Part shown: one piece after another, positions 46,116-56,763 of the stretch
How the letters are laid out: every line of letters starts with the position of its first letter
How positions within the stretch are numbered: position 1 is the first letter of the stretch
NCBI GenBank assembly: GCA_947561585.1
Contig: CANNZV010000121.1
Coordinates: forward strand, 124,001 to 188,000
Reading direction: 5' to 3'
Origin: Caprella mutica
Taxonomy: Eukaryota; Arthropoda; Malacostraca; Amphipoda; Caprellidae
DNA: 64,000 nt
Notes under the pieces: generated by a model
Seen by the model: only the letters and a program-made list of their open reading frames with translations
What the model was told of the DNA's origin: nothing
Databases searched by the model: none
Program-made: the position numbers and the translations under genes

Positions 46116-47561
46116 GGTATCCGGAAAAAATCCCCCGCGGAAAAATCCCCTGGAAAAAATTCCCCCCGATAAAATCACCCCAGAAAACATATTTGTCCCC
46201 AATTTCTAGAAAAGTGTTTTAGAAAAATATGACGAATATAGTTCTACAGGGGTTCCGCAAAAAAGTAGACAATTTAAAGGGTTGTAATTTGTAAACTATC
46301 ATTGCTAGAAAATTGAAATAGATTTCATTTTAAAGATATGAATTCCAATTTCTATTTCTTAATAAATTCATCATTACACTCCACCACCGGACTCAATCAA
46401 CTTATAAATATGAAAAACGTTTTTTATAACATACTGTAAAAAGTATTAGCATGGATTCTTGATGGTATTCCATATAAAACGGTGTCAAATAATTGAGTTA
46501 CATGACATGTTTAGATTAAATGAACAAATATTTCCTATATTTATGTATGATAAAAAAGTTTTTCTAACCACGTAAATGATGTTTCAGTCCTTGTTCTTTT
46601 TCCATGGCCGGAATTTCATTTATTTAAATTGTGCACTGTATCGTGGACAAATCACGTAACGTAATTTCATTCAAATTTTATTTCACATAATACTGATAAT
46701 AGTATTCCATAACAATCAATAAATTGTTGTCATCACGGATCCATTTTTAAACATCACCACAAGAATAAGTTCTCTATTTTACTGATAATTGTGTCGTTCT
46801 TGGGATAATAAACCGCTAATGAAATTAAAACTCTACATTTTAGGAATGAAAGACATAAGATTAAATTTTAGATTCTATTCTTCCAGATGAAACCTATTTC
46901 AGTCATCTAGTCATAATAGTTTACAAATTACAGCCATTTTAAATCGGTTACTTCCTTGCGGATCCATGATAATTACTCAATACAGATTGGTATGGAAATA
47001 ACGTATTTCATCTTGATAAATTTATTGAGTGTGGTGGTTGTAGTGCAGTGCTAAATTTATTATGAAATAAAAGTTGAAATTTTTATCTTGAAAATAAAAG
47101 CTATTTCAATCTTCAAGCAATAATAGTTTACAAATTGCAATCCTTTTTAATCGGCTACTATTTTTGCGGACACCCTGTATTATGGACTACAACAAGGCCT
47201 TAGCGTACAATTAAAGCTTTTTAGTTTTGTATAGCGTATTTATAATTTTTAAATTTTATGTGACGTTAGATAGCTACAGTCTAAAAGCTCTATATTTATA
47301 AATTCAAACTGTTGTAATTTGATACTATAAGTACATGATTTTCATTCTGATATTGTCTCTTTTCCTCTTTTTGTAGGTATTTTAGGAAAAAAAATGGATG
47401 AAATAAAATATTAAATATTCTATCTTTGATGTGGGGATATTCGTTCTTCGTTGGATGTTTTCCGGCTGATTTCTTCCTCGGGGGATTTTTTTCCGAGCAA
47501 TTTTTTCCTCGATGATTTTTTCCGTCGGGGTATTTTTTCCTCCGTGGGATTTTTCAACCCG
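46116..47561. mobile_element. Foldback element C with short-unit arrays at both ends; interrupted by a nested element
   Basis: The left end (46116-46190) holds repeated CGGAAAAAATCCCC-type units. The right end (about 47480-47556) holds the inverse, GGGGATTTTTTCC-type units. A perfect 8-bp duplication TCTCGTAT flanks the whole (46108-46115 and 47562-47569). Without the 921-bp nested insert the element would be about 520 bp, close in size to its neighbours A and B. No coding capacity. The 8-bp duplication is known for P/hAT/Merlin-type transposases; which one is unknown. Confidence 0.72.
46257..47177. mobile_element. 921-bp palindromic element nested in foldback element C, TA-flanked
   Basis: The left end CAGGGGTTCCGCAAAAAAGT and right end, whose complement reads CAGGGTGTCCGCAAAAATAG, are inverted arms alignable for at least 180 bp (including TTGTAAACTAT and ATTGAAATAG). 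TA borders both sides. A second copy of the terminal sequence lies internally at about 46890-46968 (AATAGTTTACAAATTACAGC, then GCGGATCCATGA), so the interior has been rearranged. Probably a Tc1/mariner-type non-autonomous foldback. Confidence 0.72.
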
Positions 47562-47721
47562 TCTCGTATATACTATATAGTATATACGAATTCAAATACA
47601 AAGTGTTTTAAATTTAACAGTTCTCTAGATCGGAAAAACTGTTATGAAATACGAAAAATATTAGTAAGAAATACTCGATTAGGTACTTGGATTCTTCATA
47701 TGGGTATATTGTCTTGGAATC

Positions 47722-48169
47722 GGGGTACGGTCAAGAGCCCCCCCGGTCAAGAGCCCCCCCCTGTCATGAGCCCCCCGGTCATGAACCCCCGGTCACGAGC
47801 CCCCCCCCCTCCCTGTTTTTTTAATCTCTATTTACCTAGTTAAACAAATGAAGAACTATTTAGATAGAAATAACTGAGAGTTGCTAATGTAGTTTGTTGT
47901 ATCCGCTAGTTTGTTGTACTGCACACTTCATGATTGTTTAATGACCTGGCAGGGGGGGTTCGGGGGGACATATATTTTATGTCTAATCAGTAATGAACTA
48001 CAAAAGCGTACAAATAATATAGATAAATAAGGATTTAAAAGCAGGGGGGGGGGCTCGTGACCGGGGGGCTTATGACCTAGGGGGGCTCATGACCAGGGGG
48101 GCTCTTGACTGGGGGCTCATGACCGGGGGGGGGGGGCTCTTGACCGGGGGGGCTTATGACCTACACCCC
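47722..48169. mobile_element. Foldback element A: inverted ends made of GGTCATGAGCCCCC units
   Basis: The 448-bp element begins GGGGTACGGTCAAGAGCC and ends GGCTTATGACCTACACCCC. A perfect 8-bp duplication TTGGAATC flanks it (47714-47721, 48170-48177). The left array has about five units of GGTCAWGAGCCCCCC; the right array has about seven inverted units with G-runs of 5-12. The central 47890-48010 is shared with element B. It has no coding capacity. The arrays could be multiple transposase-binding sites (inference from foldback transposons such as FB/Galileo). Confidence 0.82.
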
Positions 48170-48177
48170 TTGGAATC

Positions 48178-49468
48178 AGCTTTGTTATTGTTTTGAATTT
48201 GTCGGATCTAGTTAGCGTATTGGATAATTGGACTTTTTCTTTGCTTGAAATTCAGAGGGTAGAAGAAGAACGGAAAAAATCTTATATAACATATTATAAT
48301 AAAAATATAAAACCAAATTTGAAATTGTTTTCAGTGTATAACCAGTAACCTTAGTTCTAATGAATAGAGTAATAAAAAAGTAAGAATGGAGGACCATAAT
48401 ACATAACTATAAATCTTTATAATGACTACACCTAAAATATGAATAAATGCCATTTATACAGCATCAGCATGTGTGTTATTCTCCTTTAAATTAATCAGAT
48501 CATTGTTTTATACTCACAATAATTTAAAATAAAATAAAATGAAATATAGCGATGCATGTGCAGAAAAGGATATTTTTGAAGAACACTTTACCAGTTCCTG
48601 TATTTTGACTTTCAGGGAAAAGATGATCCATTGCTTAATGAGACCAATTATAACAACATTATCAGCAATTGGTAATTACTGTGATAATAGGTTGAAAGAA
48701 TGATAATCAAATTAGTTTAGAGGAAACATTGGTACCAACCCTCAAAAGTTTCAGACTTTCAGTTCTCAAAGAGATGTCAAGGGAGTAGGTCATGTGACGT
48801 TCTGTCGGCAAAATTTGACTTCACAGTATTAGTGTATGGATTATTCTTCATTTCGTGGTACCGTAATTATTTTTAAATATCAAGGTATCTAATTAGAGAA
48901 TGGTATGCATATTAATATAGTTAATTAAGTGATTTCTTCATTATAAAAATTACTAATAGCTACCTATTCGCTATATTAGATAGGGTAAATTCTAAATTAC
49001 CGCAACTTTACATGAATGCCGACATCTGTGTTTCATTTAAATTGTTAACTGCATAGTTAGGTATATCTATGTCTACTAAGGTAAAAGTTGCTACCTAATC
49101 AATGAATATCTGATTATTGCGTAATTCAGTATTATAAGTTGCCTAACTAGACTACTAGCTACCTAGGTATTTTCAACTTCAATACTAGTTATTTAATTAT
49201 TATTTACTTCAATACTAGATAGTTACCTTACTAACTATTACATAATACTAGTTATCTAATTATATAGCTATCAGTAGGCAGTTTTTAATTAATGAAGAAT
49301 GTTGAAATCCTAACAAATTTTTATATTCTACAGATTCACAAAACTTTTTCCAACATGTTTGATCTCCTAAAATCTATTTTAGTATTAAACAAAACCAAAT
49401 TTGAACCGTTTTAACTAATGCTATCGATATTGCATAATGACAGGTAAATTGCGGCAGTACTAATTTTA
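48178..49468. other. Unassigned AT-rich DNA
   Basis: A possible diverged MITE arm (AGGGTAAATTCTAAATTACC, then GCAACTTTACATG) begins at about 48984; a weak partner (GCAATATACCTCCCTCACCC) lies near 50074. No gene recognised. Confidence 0.35.
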
Positions 49469-49899
49469 GGGGATTTCTCAATAGTCCGACGCCCCATTAG
49501 TCCGACGCCCCAATAGTCCGACAGTTCCATCTTTCTGTGTTATTTTTATTTTTTGATTAAAATGAAAAATATGATTAAATAGGTATACTCAATTAATAAC
49601 TAATCTAAATAATAAATTCATTTTTCATTTCTTTTCATTTTTAAAATTTTATATTACTCTTTTATTTTACTTTATTTCTAATATAGTAATTTATGATGCA
49701 ATCCATCTCTTTATTTCATCATTTAATAGTTTGTTGTATCCGCTAGTTTGTTGTACTGTACACTTCATGATTGTTTAATAACCTGTCAGGGGGTTCGGGG
49801 GGCGGCACACCCCCCGATATACATATATTTCATGTTAAATCAGTAATAAACTACAAAAGTATCTGACTAATGGGGCGTCGGACTAATGAATAGTAACCC
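49469..49899. mobile_element. Foldback element B: inverted ends with ATTAGTCCGACGCCCC units
   Basis: The 431-bp element begins GGGGATTTCTCAATAGTCCG and ends CGGACTAATGAATAGTAACCC, given as CGGACTAATGAATAG then TAACCC. A perfect 8-bp duplication TAATTTTA flanks it (49461-49468, 49900-49907). The left end holds three units related to ATTAGTCCGACGCCCC; the right end holds one inverted unit. The core 49727-49860 (TAGTTTGTTGTATCCGCTAG onward) matches the core of element A, although the end units are unrelated in their non-C part. Confidence 0.82.
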
Positions 49900-50130
49900 T
49901 AATTTTAAACAACTTTACTGAAGGAAGAGTCTACATCCTGCTGAACCGAATTTATTCTAAGAAGTTGCATATAAAATTCAAAAGCAACGCAATTTTTTAT
50001 AATATAAATTTATCATGTTCTAAAGCTATGATTTTGTAAGTGTTTCTGTGTTTTGAAGTAAGTTACTGTGCCGCAATATACCTCCCTCACCCTAATTTGA
50101 AACAGTTAATGGATACATTTCAGGAAGTGT

Positions 50131-50267
50131 AGGGTAAGTTCTTAATTATCGGTAACTTCAACATTTTCGTACACGTAAGAAAAAAAATATTAATAGGCCT
50201 AATAATTATTATTTTTTCTTACGTGTCTGAAAATGTGGAACTGATCGATAATTAAGAATTTACCCTA
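50131..50267. mobile_element. Palindromic MITE, GGGTAAGTTC family (short, well preserved)
   Basis: TA-flanked GGGTAAGTTCTTAATTATCG...CGATAATTAAGAATTTACCC, with ACGTAAGAAAAAA and its complement inside. Same subfamily as 9799-10052 but without the GGTATCCATG core. Confidence 0.8.
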
Positions 50268-50483
50268 ATTTATGATAACTAATACAAAAAATATAATTTA
50301 GTTTTAGCTACTCTATTTTTGACCATAAAGCACCTTTAGTCTGTCTATTTGTATGTTTATTCTTTAGCCATTGTAGCTTTAGAACTAACATTAGTTTTCG
50401 GCAGTAATTGTGTAGCTACCGTATGCACACGTCAGTGATTTGTTTACAACTATTCTTCAGTTTAAAAACTACATAAACAAGAG

Positions 50484-50545
50484 TAGGGGAAGTACAGAGT
50501 TATCGCACGGTTCCACTTTTTCGATCATATAGGAAATAATCATAA
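50484..50545. mobile_element. Left arm of the GGGTAAGTTC MITE
   Basis: Reads AGGGGAAGTACAGAGTTATC, GCACGGTTCCACTTTTTCGA, TCATATAGGAAA. The partner arm is missing. Confidence 0.5.
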
Positions 50546-51429
50546 TAATAATAGTTTATCTGAAAGTCCAAATGAAGTTATTTTGAAAAAAAAAGTTCGT
50601 ATTGAATTTACGACCTAGTTATCTAATTTTAGTCTAACCTTTACGTTTTATATTTAAAAATTGAAATGCAAAGTATTTGGTTATCTGTGGATGGTGCCTA
50701 AACATAAATCTACATCTAAGAATAAAATTAGATAATTTGTGATAGAGTAGGTATTGGTAATTAGTTAAGAACCTCGAGGATTTATTTTTTACAAGGGACT
50801 TCAACAGACATAAATTCTATGACGCAGGGTATTCAGGTATTACATAATAATTAGTTTAAAGGTTCTCTCTAGGCTCCGGGAAAAAAAAATTAGTTTACTT
50901 ATTATTTATTATTGAACTAAGGTCTAGGATCATTATTCTGCACACCGAATATATAACGTGATTCAGTATATATTTTATTATTTGCTTTTAAAGTTTTTAA
51001 TACTCGTATGAGTAATAATTGAGCGAATCACTAACCTGACGCTGAAGAAGAAGATTGAACACTCTTTGTTTTGATTTCAAATTTGAATTTTATGAACAAA
51101 CAATGCATTTTCGGTGTTTGCTCAAGATATTAATTGTTTCCCGAAGTATATAAACGTTTCTATTATCAGTTTATTTAATTTTATACCTTTACACGAATAT
51201 TTAATGGTTTTTATTATACCTACTACCCAGTTGACAATCGAAACAAATGATGCAGCTACATTCTTTTTCTTTAGAAAATCTTGAAAAGCATATAAAATTA
51301 AAAATATACTATCAAATTTAATGGGGTTTGCAGTAAAATGATAAGAAACATTAGCCTCGTTGATTAACGCAATAAAATTTTTTCTTGCAGATGACCTTTA
51401 ACGAAGTTAGTAGTTACTAAAGTTAATAT
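50546..51429. other. Unassigned AT-rich DNA
   Basis: No gene or repeat recognised. Confidence 0.4.
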
Positions 51430-52052
51430 TGGTAGTTGATATAGTTTATATATATAGGTGGTTGATGTAGTTTATATATAGGTGGTTGGTGTAGTTTATA
51501 TAGGTGGTTGGTGTAGTTTATATATATAGGTGGTTGATGTAGTTTATATATAGGTGGTTGATGTAGTTTATATATAGGTGGTTGATGTAGTTTATATATA
51601 GGTGGTTGATGTAGTTTATATAGGTGGTTGATGTAGTTTATATATAGGTGGTTGATGTAGTTTATATATAGGTGGTTGATGTAGTTTATATAGGTGGTTG
51701 ATGTAGTTTATATAGGTGGTTGATGTAGTTTATATAGGTGATTGATGTAGTTTATATATAGGTGGTTGATGTAGTTTATATATAGGTGGTTGATGTAGTT
51801 TATATATAGGTGGTTGATGTAGTTTATATATAGGTGGTTGATGTAGTTTATATATAGGTGGTTGATGTAGTTTATATATAGGTGGTTGATGTAGTTTATA
51901 TATAGGTGGTTGATGTAGTTTATATATAGGTGGTTGATGTAGTTTATATATAGGTGGTTGATGTAGTTTATATATAGGTGGTTGATGTAGTTTATATATA
52001 GGTGGTTGATGTAGTTTATATAGGTGGTTGATATAGTTTATATAGGTGGTTA
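51430..52052. repeat. Minisatellite, 24-bp unit with 20-22-bp variants
   Basis: About 27 units of GGTGGTTGATGTAGTTTATA followed by a variable TATA stretch. Length variants differ by TA dinucleotides, as expected from slippage in the (TA)n part. Confidence 0.92.
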
Positions 52053-52618
52053 CCTCTGTTAATAATTAATTCAAAATCCTGGTGTGATACGTTCTACCAT
52101 AATAAAAGTATTTCTACAAGTAACAAATATACAAAACTGTAAGCTACTTTCTCATGTGGCTTCTTCTTCTAAGTCCTTTGTATCGCACTCTCACGGTGAC
52201 TGTATATCAATATTTCTTGCAGATTTGATGAGTGGTAATTTTTATATTTATTTAACTCCATGAAGTATAATAAACATTCAAAGTGAACCTATGTGATATT
52301 TCTTGGAAATTACGTATGCAGCTACCCAAGTGATAATTTAATACGGAAAATTTGAAACTAAAAACAGTTACTTTAATTTTAATTTTTTCATCGATTATCT
52401 CAAAGGATATTTATTTATTAGAACACCTTGTGTGTTGCCCTCTCTTTTTCCTCCCTAAATCTACTTCTTCCCGGTTATACCCTCCATTCTCTAAAGTATT
52501 TCCCTTTCCACTGTTCTTACTGAATTACCCTTTCGAGTTACTTATTCTTTTCCCCTCAATTTTTTTTCTTTCCCTCTCCTTTCTTTCCTCCCATCTCTCC
52601 TTCCTCCCCCCCCCCACC
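52053..52618. other. Spacer with inverted R2 copy and pyrimidine-rich lead-in
   Basis: 52141-52200 on the minus strand resembles R2 (ATACAAAGGACTTAGAAGAA, GAAAGTAGCTT). From about 52430 to 52618 the plus strand is strongly pyrimidine-rich, which may be the 5' UTR or promoter-proximal part of the following exon. Confidence 0.45.
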
Positions 52619-52688
52619 ATGTCCCCCAAACACCACCTCCGCAAGCCGGTGGACACCCACTACATCAGGAGACTCAGTGCTCAGTCTG
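52619..52688 (+). CDS. Probable first coding exon of an unidentified gene
   Basis: After a long pyrimidine tract, CCACCATGTCC gives a good start context. The exon encodes MSPKHHLRKPVDTHYIRRLS followed by AQS and ends in phase 1 at a strong donor, TCTG|GTGAGT (52688/52689). Codons are GC-rich at third positions (CAC CAC CTC CGC AAG CCG GTG GAC ACC), in contrast to the AT-rich surroundings and like the fucosyltransferase exons. I do not recognise the protein; a short basic N-terminus with no signal peptide suggests a cytoplasmic start. Following exons are not identified with confidence; a phase-compatible candidate is at 63083-63249. Confidence 0.5.
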
Positions 52689-53103
52689 GTGAGTACCCTC
52701 AGTTAGGTTATTACTTCCAAAATATTATCTTACATTTAAATAAAGATTCCATTAAACTCGCATCAGAAAATTAATTCATGCTATACTGCACTCTTTAACG
52801 TACAAGCAAGAGCTCACACTCGCAGTACTCGGAAAATGGGTGTTAATAAAGGTGATAAATACGTTAATCACAACTAATTTAAATGCCCACTTTCCGAGTA
52901 CTAGGAGTGTCCGGTACTGCAGCGTTTCCCAAAATGAATTATTTTAAAAATAAATAATGTTTAAGTGAATGTTGATCGTATGCATCTTATTACATTTCAA
53001 GAAAATGTTGCTGATGAAAAAATAACCTTTCGCATTTTGCGCGAAGGCAATGACTTAAGTCTAATATCCTAGTCGACTGTTAAACATGACTTCATTCTTG
53101 CTA
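52689..53103 (+). other. Start of the presumed intron of the 52619 gene; unassigned DNA
   Basis: AT-rich. Two short inverted segments, GCACTCTTTAACGTACAAGC and the ACTCGGAAAATGGG / CCCACTTTCCGAGT pair (about 52828-52899), suggest a further small foldback. No gene. Confidence 0.35.
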
Positions 53104-53519
53104 GGGTAAGCAAATTCCGAGTTATCGGACTGTTCTGCATTTTCGGTCTTTAATAACAATATATTATTAATATTTAACTTTATTTTTAACCGGTATTTAA
53201 CCTTGTACCATGGATACCAGTTAAAATATAGTTAAAATACTAATAATTTATTTTTCTCTTAGAACCCATACTATACTAGCAGTTTCACCGCCGCGTTTTC
53301 ACTGTCATGTTTAGGCGTTTGCAATTAATCACACACAGTTGAATGAATAGAAAACAAATTTGCACACTATACTAGCGTTGCTACGGCCTTCCATTCATTT
53401 TACTGTGATAAATTGATAGAGCGGAAACAGGGCAGTTAAAACGCGGCGGTGAAACTGCTAGTATAGTATGGGCCTTAGGCTTAGATGACCGAATATGTCT
53501 AACCGTCCGATAACATGAA
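53104..53519. mobile_element. GGGTAAGTTC MITE interrupted by another element
   Basis: The left arm TAGGGTAAGCAAATTCCGAG, TTATCGGACTGTTCTGCATT and the centre (CCATGGATACCAGTTAAAAT) are followed by a 212-bp insertion and then the right arm ATGACCGAATATGTCTAACC, GTCCGATAACATGAAACTTC. Confidence 0.7.
53263..53474. mobile_element. 212-bp MITE nested in the GGGTAAGTTC MITE
   Basis: CCCATACTATACTAGCAGTT, TCACCGCCGCGTTTT and the inverse AAAACGCGGCGGTGAAACTG, CTAGTATAGTATGGG form about 34-bp terminal inverted repeats. TTAG flanks both sides (53259-53262, 53475-53478). The outermost bases (AA versus CC) suggest an original TTAA-GGCCC end with later transitions; the superfamily is therefore uncertain. 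Confidence 0.75.
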
Positions 53520-54854
53520 ACTTCACATTAAATAATAGTATATTACTATATAGTATGATAAGAATATTCGGGGATCAAATGAAAATATTGATTGCGTTTA
53601 TTAAACGCTATTAGCACTCAAAGGACTACAATTGTGTACTGTTTGGTATACGAGTAAGCTATGTTGGTTACGATGTAGGAAAACTGAAACCTGTGATAAA
53701 ATATGACTATAATAATATGGAGTGTATATCAGATACAGTAATTCCTTTTATTATAAATCTGACTGAACATTGCAAACTATGAATACATTTTATTTACTAA
53801 CTTACAACTTGTAAATACGGTAATATTCCGACATATTATTTCTAATTGGAGAAAGTTTTGGTTACATATTACAACTGCTATAATTATATCACTAGTTGCA
53901 TTGTTAATTTGATTATATACTTGAGTTTTCAAAGGTGAATCGTAAATTAAACTTAAATTACTCCCCCAAAAATCCTTCTCCTCTATTAAATTAATGTAGT
54001 TCCCCCGATGGAACGCCAAAGAAAATTTCAGCATAGAAAATTATATTTGCGGTAACTAAAGTAAAAATTATATTTTAATAATTTTCATCTCGACTGACCT
54101 ATTGAATCGATTATTGAGAATTAGTTTAATTATTATCTATCCTAGTTAATACTTCAATTAGTGTTTTATTTCAATTTAAAGTAATTACATTTTAAATGCT
54201 TTGATGACAGTTTTTCCAGAACTGTTGTAAATTTAGACGTTAGAAATTATATGTTTGATCATATTTTATCCCCTATTAAAATTTCGATGTTACGATATTA
54301 CCAGTTTAGTTATATCATATATGTTATTTATTAATTATTATTTCAAGCAATCACAAATTAAAACGTAAATTTTATTATTTTTGTAAATGTTAAAAGAAAA
54401 TCTTCATATGTCTAAGTTTTCTTTAATTTAATTTCTTCTGTCAAAGTAAAGGCAAAATATGTACCACATTGCATTTATTAAAACTTTCGATTTTTACATT
54501 AAATGTTTATTATTTACGAAATTCATTTCTACATTTTTCCCTTGACTATTTTATAAAGTTTGTTTAGGTAGGTATAAAATAAGTAACATTTATTCAATGC
54601 TATTTTATATAATTATTGGTTTATTTTCAAATAATTTATGAATTTTGTAGCAATATTATCCACATGAAATTCTTCCAATTCTCATCGAATAAATAGAATG
54701 TATTTTTATATATAAAAAATAGTTAGCTATTTAAATGTCAAGTAAATAATTCGGATTTAAAAATATATTAACTTTGAAGTAGACAGAAAGTTGGTTTTGT
54801 CATATATATTATAATATCAATCAGAAATATTGGAAGATTTTGAGCAATTACAAA
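53520..54854. other. Unassigned AT-rich DNA
   Basis: Highly AT-rich with no gene or repeat recognised. Confidence 0.4.
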
Positions 54855-56255
54855 TAACGGACAGATAACTAACCAAAGTAAAGATAGCGGGCCCGAAATT
54901 AACCAAAGTAAAGATAGCGGGCCCGTAATTAAGCAAGTAAAGATAGCGGACCAGAAATTAACCAAAGTAAAGATAACGGACCAGGACTTAACCAAGTAAA
55001 AATAACGGACCAGGAATTAACCAAGTAAAGATAACGGACCAGGAATTAACCAAGTAAAGATAACGGACCAGGAATTAACCAAGTAAAGATAACGGACCAG
55101 GAATTAACCAAGTAAAGATAACGGACCAGGAATTAACCAAGTAAAGATAACGGACCAGGAATTAACCAAGTAAAAATAACGGACCAGGAATTAACCAAGT
55201 AAAGATAACGGACCAGGAATTAACCAAGTAAAGATAACGGACCAGGAATTAACCAAGTAAAGATAACGGACCAGGAATTAACCAAGTAAAGATAACGGAC
55301 CAGGAATTAACCAAGTAAAGATAACGGACCAGGACTTAACCAAGTAAAGATAACGGACCAGGAATTAACCAAGTAAAAATAACGGACCAGGAATTAACCA
55401 AGTAAAGATAACGGACCAGGAATTAACCAAGTAAAGATAACGGACCAGGAATTAACCAAGTAAAGATAACGGACCAGGAATTAACAAAGTAAAGATAACG
55501 GACCAGGAATTAACCAAGTAAAGATAACGGACCAGGAATTAACCAAGTAAAGATAACGGACCAGGAATTAACCTAGTAAAGATAACGGACCAGGAATTAA
55601 CATAGTAAAGATAACGGACCAGGAATTAACCAAGTAAAGATAACGGACCAGGAATTAACCAAGTAAAGATAACGGACCAGGTATTAACCAAGTAAAGATA
55701 ACGGACCAGGTATTAACCAAGTAAAGATAACGGACCAGGAATTAACCAAGTAAAGATAACGGACCAGGAATTAACCAAGTAAAGATAACGGACCAGGAAT
55801 TAACCAAGTAAAGATAACGGACCAGGAATTAACCAAGTAAAGATAACGGACCAGGAATTAACCAAGTAAAGATAACGGACCAGGAATTAACCAAGTAAAG
55901 ATAACGGACCAGGAATTAACCAAGTAAAGATAACGGACCAGGAATTAACCAAGTAAAGATAACGGACCAGGAATTAACCAAGTAAAGATAACGGACCAGG
56001 AATTAACCAAGTAAAGATAACGGACCAGGAATTAACCTAGTAAAGTAACAGACCAGGAATTAACCTAGTAAAGTAACAGACCAGGAATTAACCAAGTAAA
56101 GATAACGGATCAGGAATTAACCAAGTAAAGATAACGGACCAGGAATTAACCAAGTAAAAATAACGGACCAGGAATTAACCTAGTAAAGATCAAGAACCAG
56201 GAATTAACTAAGTAAAGACCAAGAACCAGGAATTAACCAAGTAAAGATAACTGAC
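54855..56255. repeat. Minisatellite, 29-bp unit, about 48 copies
   Basis: Units of GATAACGGACCAGGAATTAA followed by CCAAGTAAA. Early units are diverged (GATAGCGGGCCCG, GATAGCGGACCAG) and the 3' edge decays (GATCAAGAACC), while the interior is nearly identical. This edge-diverged, centre-homogeneous pattern is typical of unequal crossing-over. Confidence 0.94.
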
Positions 56256-56763
56256 CATAAAAAAATGAAACAACTTATTTGACTGGCATTTGTTGGCCCC
56301 AGTAATGTATAGAATAATTCCACTTCTTCAATGACAGCCAGGATTGAAAAAAAAAATGATTAATTCTAATTTAAGCATTGTGTCTATAGGAGAAAATTTC
56401 ATTTCGTTGTCGCTTGAGATGTGGACAATTTTAAATCTCTAATGTCATAACTTGGACTATCCTTAGTACGATACCTTCAAGTAAATCCATCCTGTGTATT
56501 TTTAGGCTCGTGATAAACCTAGTAATGAACAACGGTAAAGTTTTCTGCTTAAATCCTTGAATTAAATATGGTATTTAAGATCCCACAATATTATTCAAAT
56601 TCCAATAATCGTTTAACTAAGTATAGATAATGGACCCAGGGTCAGTTATCTTCACTAGATCTGAAATATCTACAGGTCATACTGGTTGTTAAGCTATTTT
56701 AGTGACCCCTCCCTAAAACTGTGAGTGATTTCTGTTTGAGTTATGCAAATCTCTGAAAACCTC
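56256..56763. other. Unassigned spacer
   Basis: Non-repetitive; no gene recognised. Confidence 0.4.

Noticed and set aside
52352..52774. A 140-residue plus-strand protein covering the 52619 exon
   Set aside because: Its first 89 residues translate a pyrimidine-rich, AT-rich leader with no protein character, and it reads through a strong splice donor at 52689.
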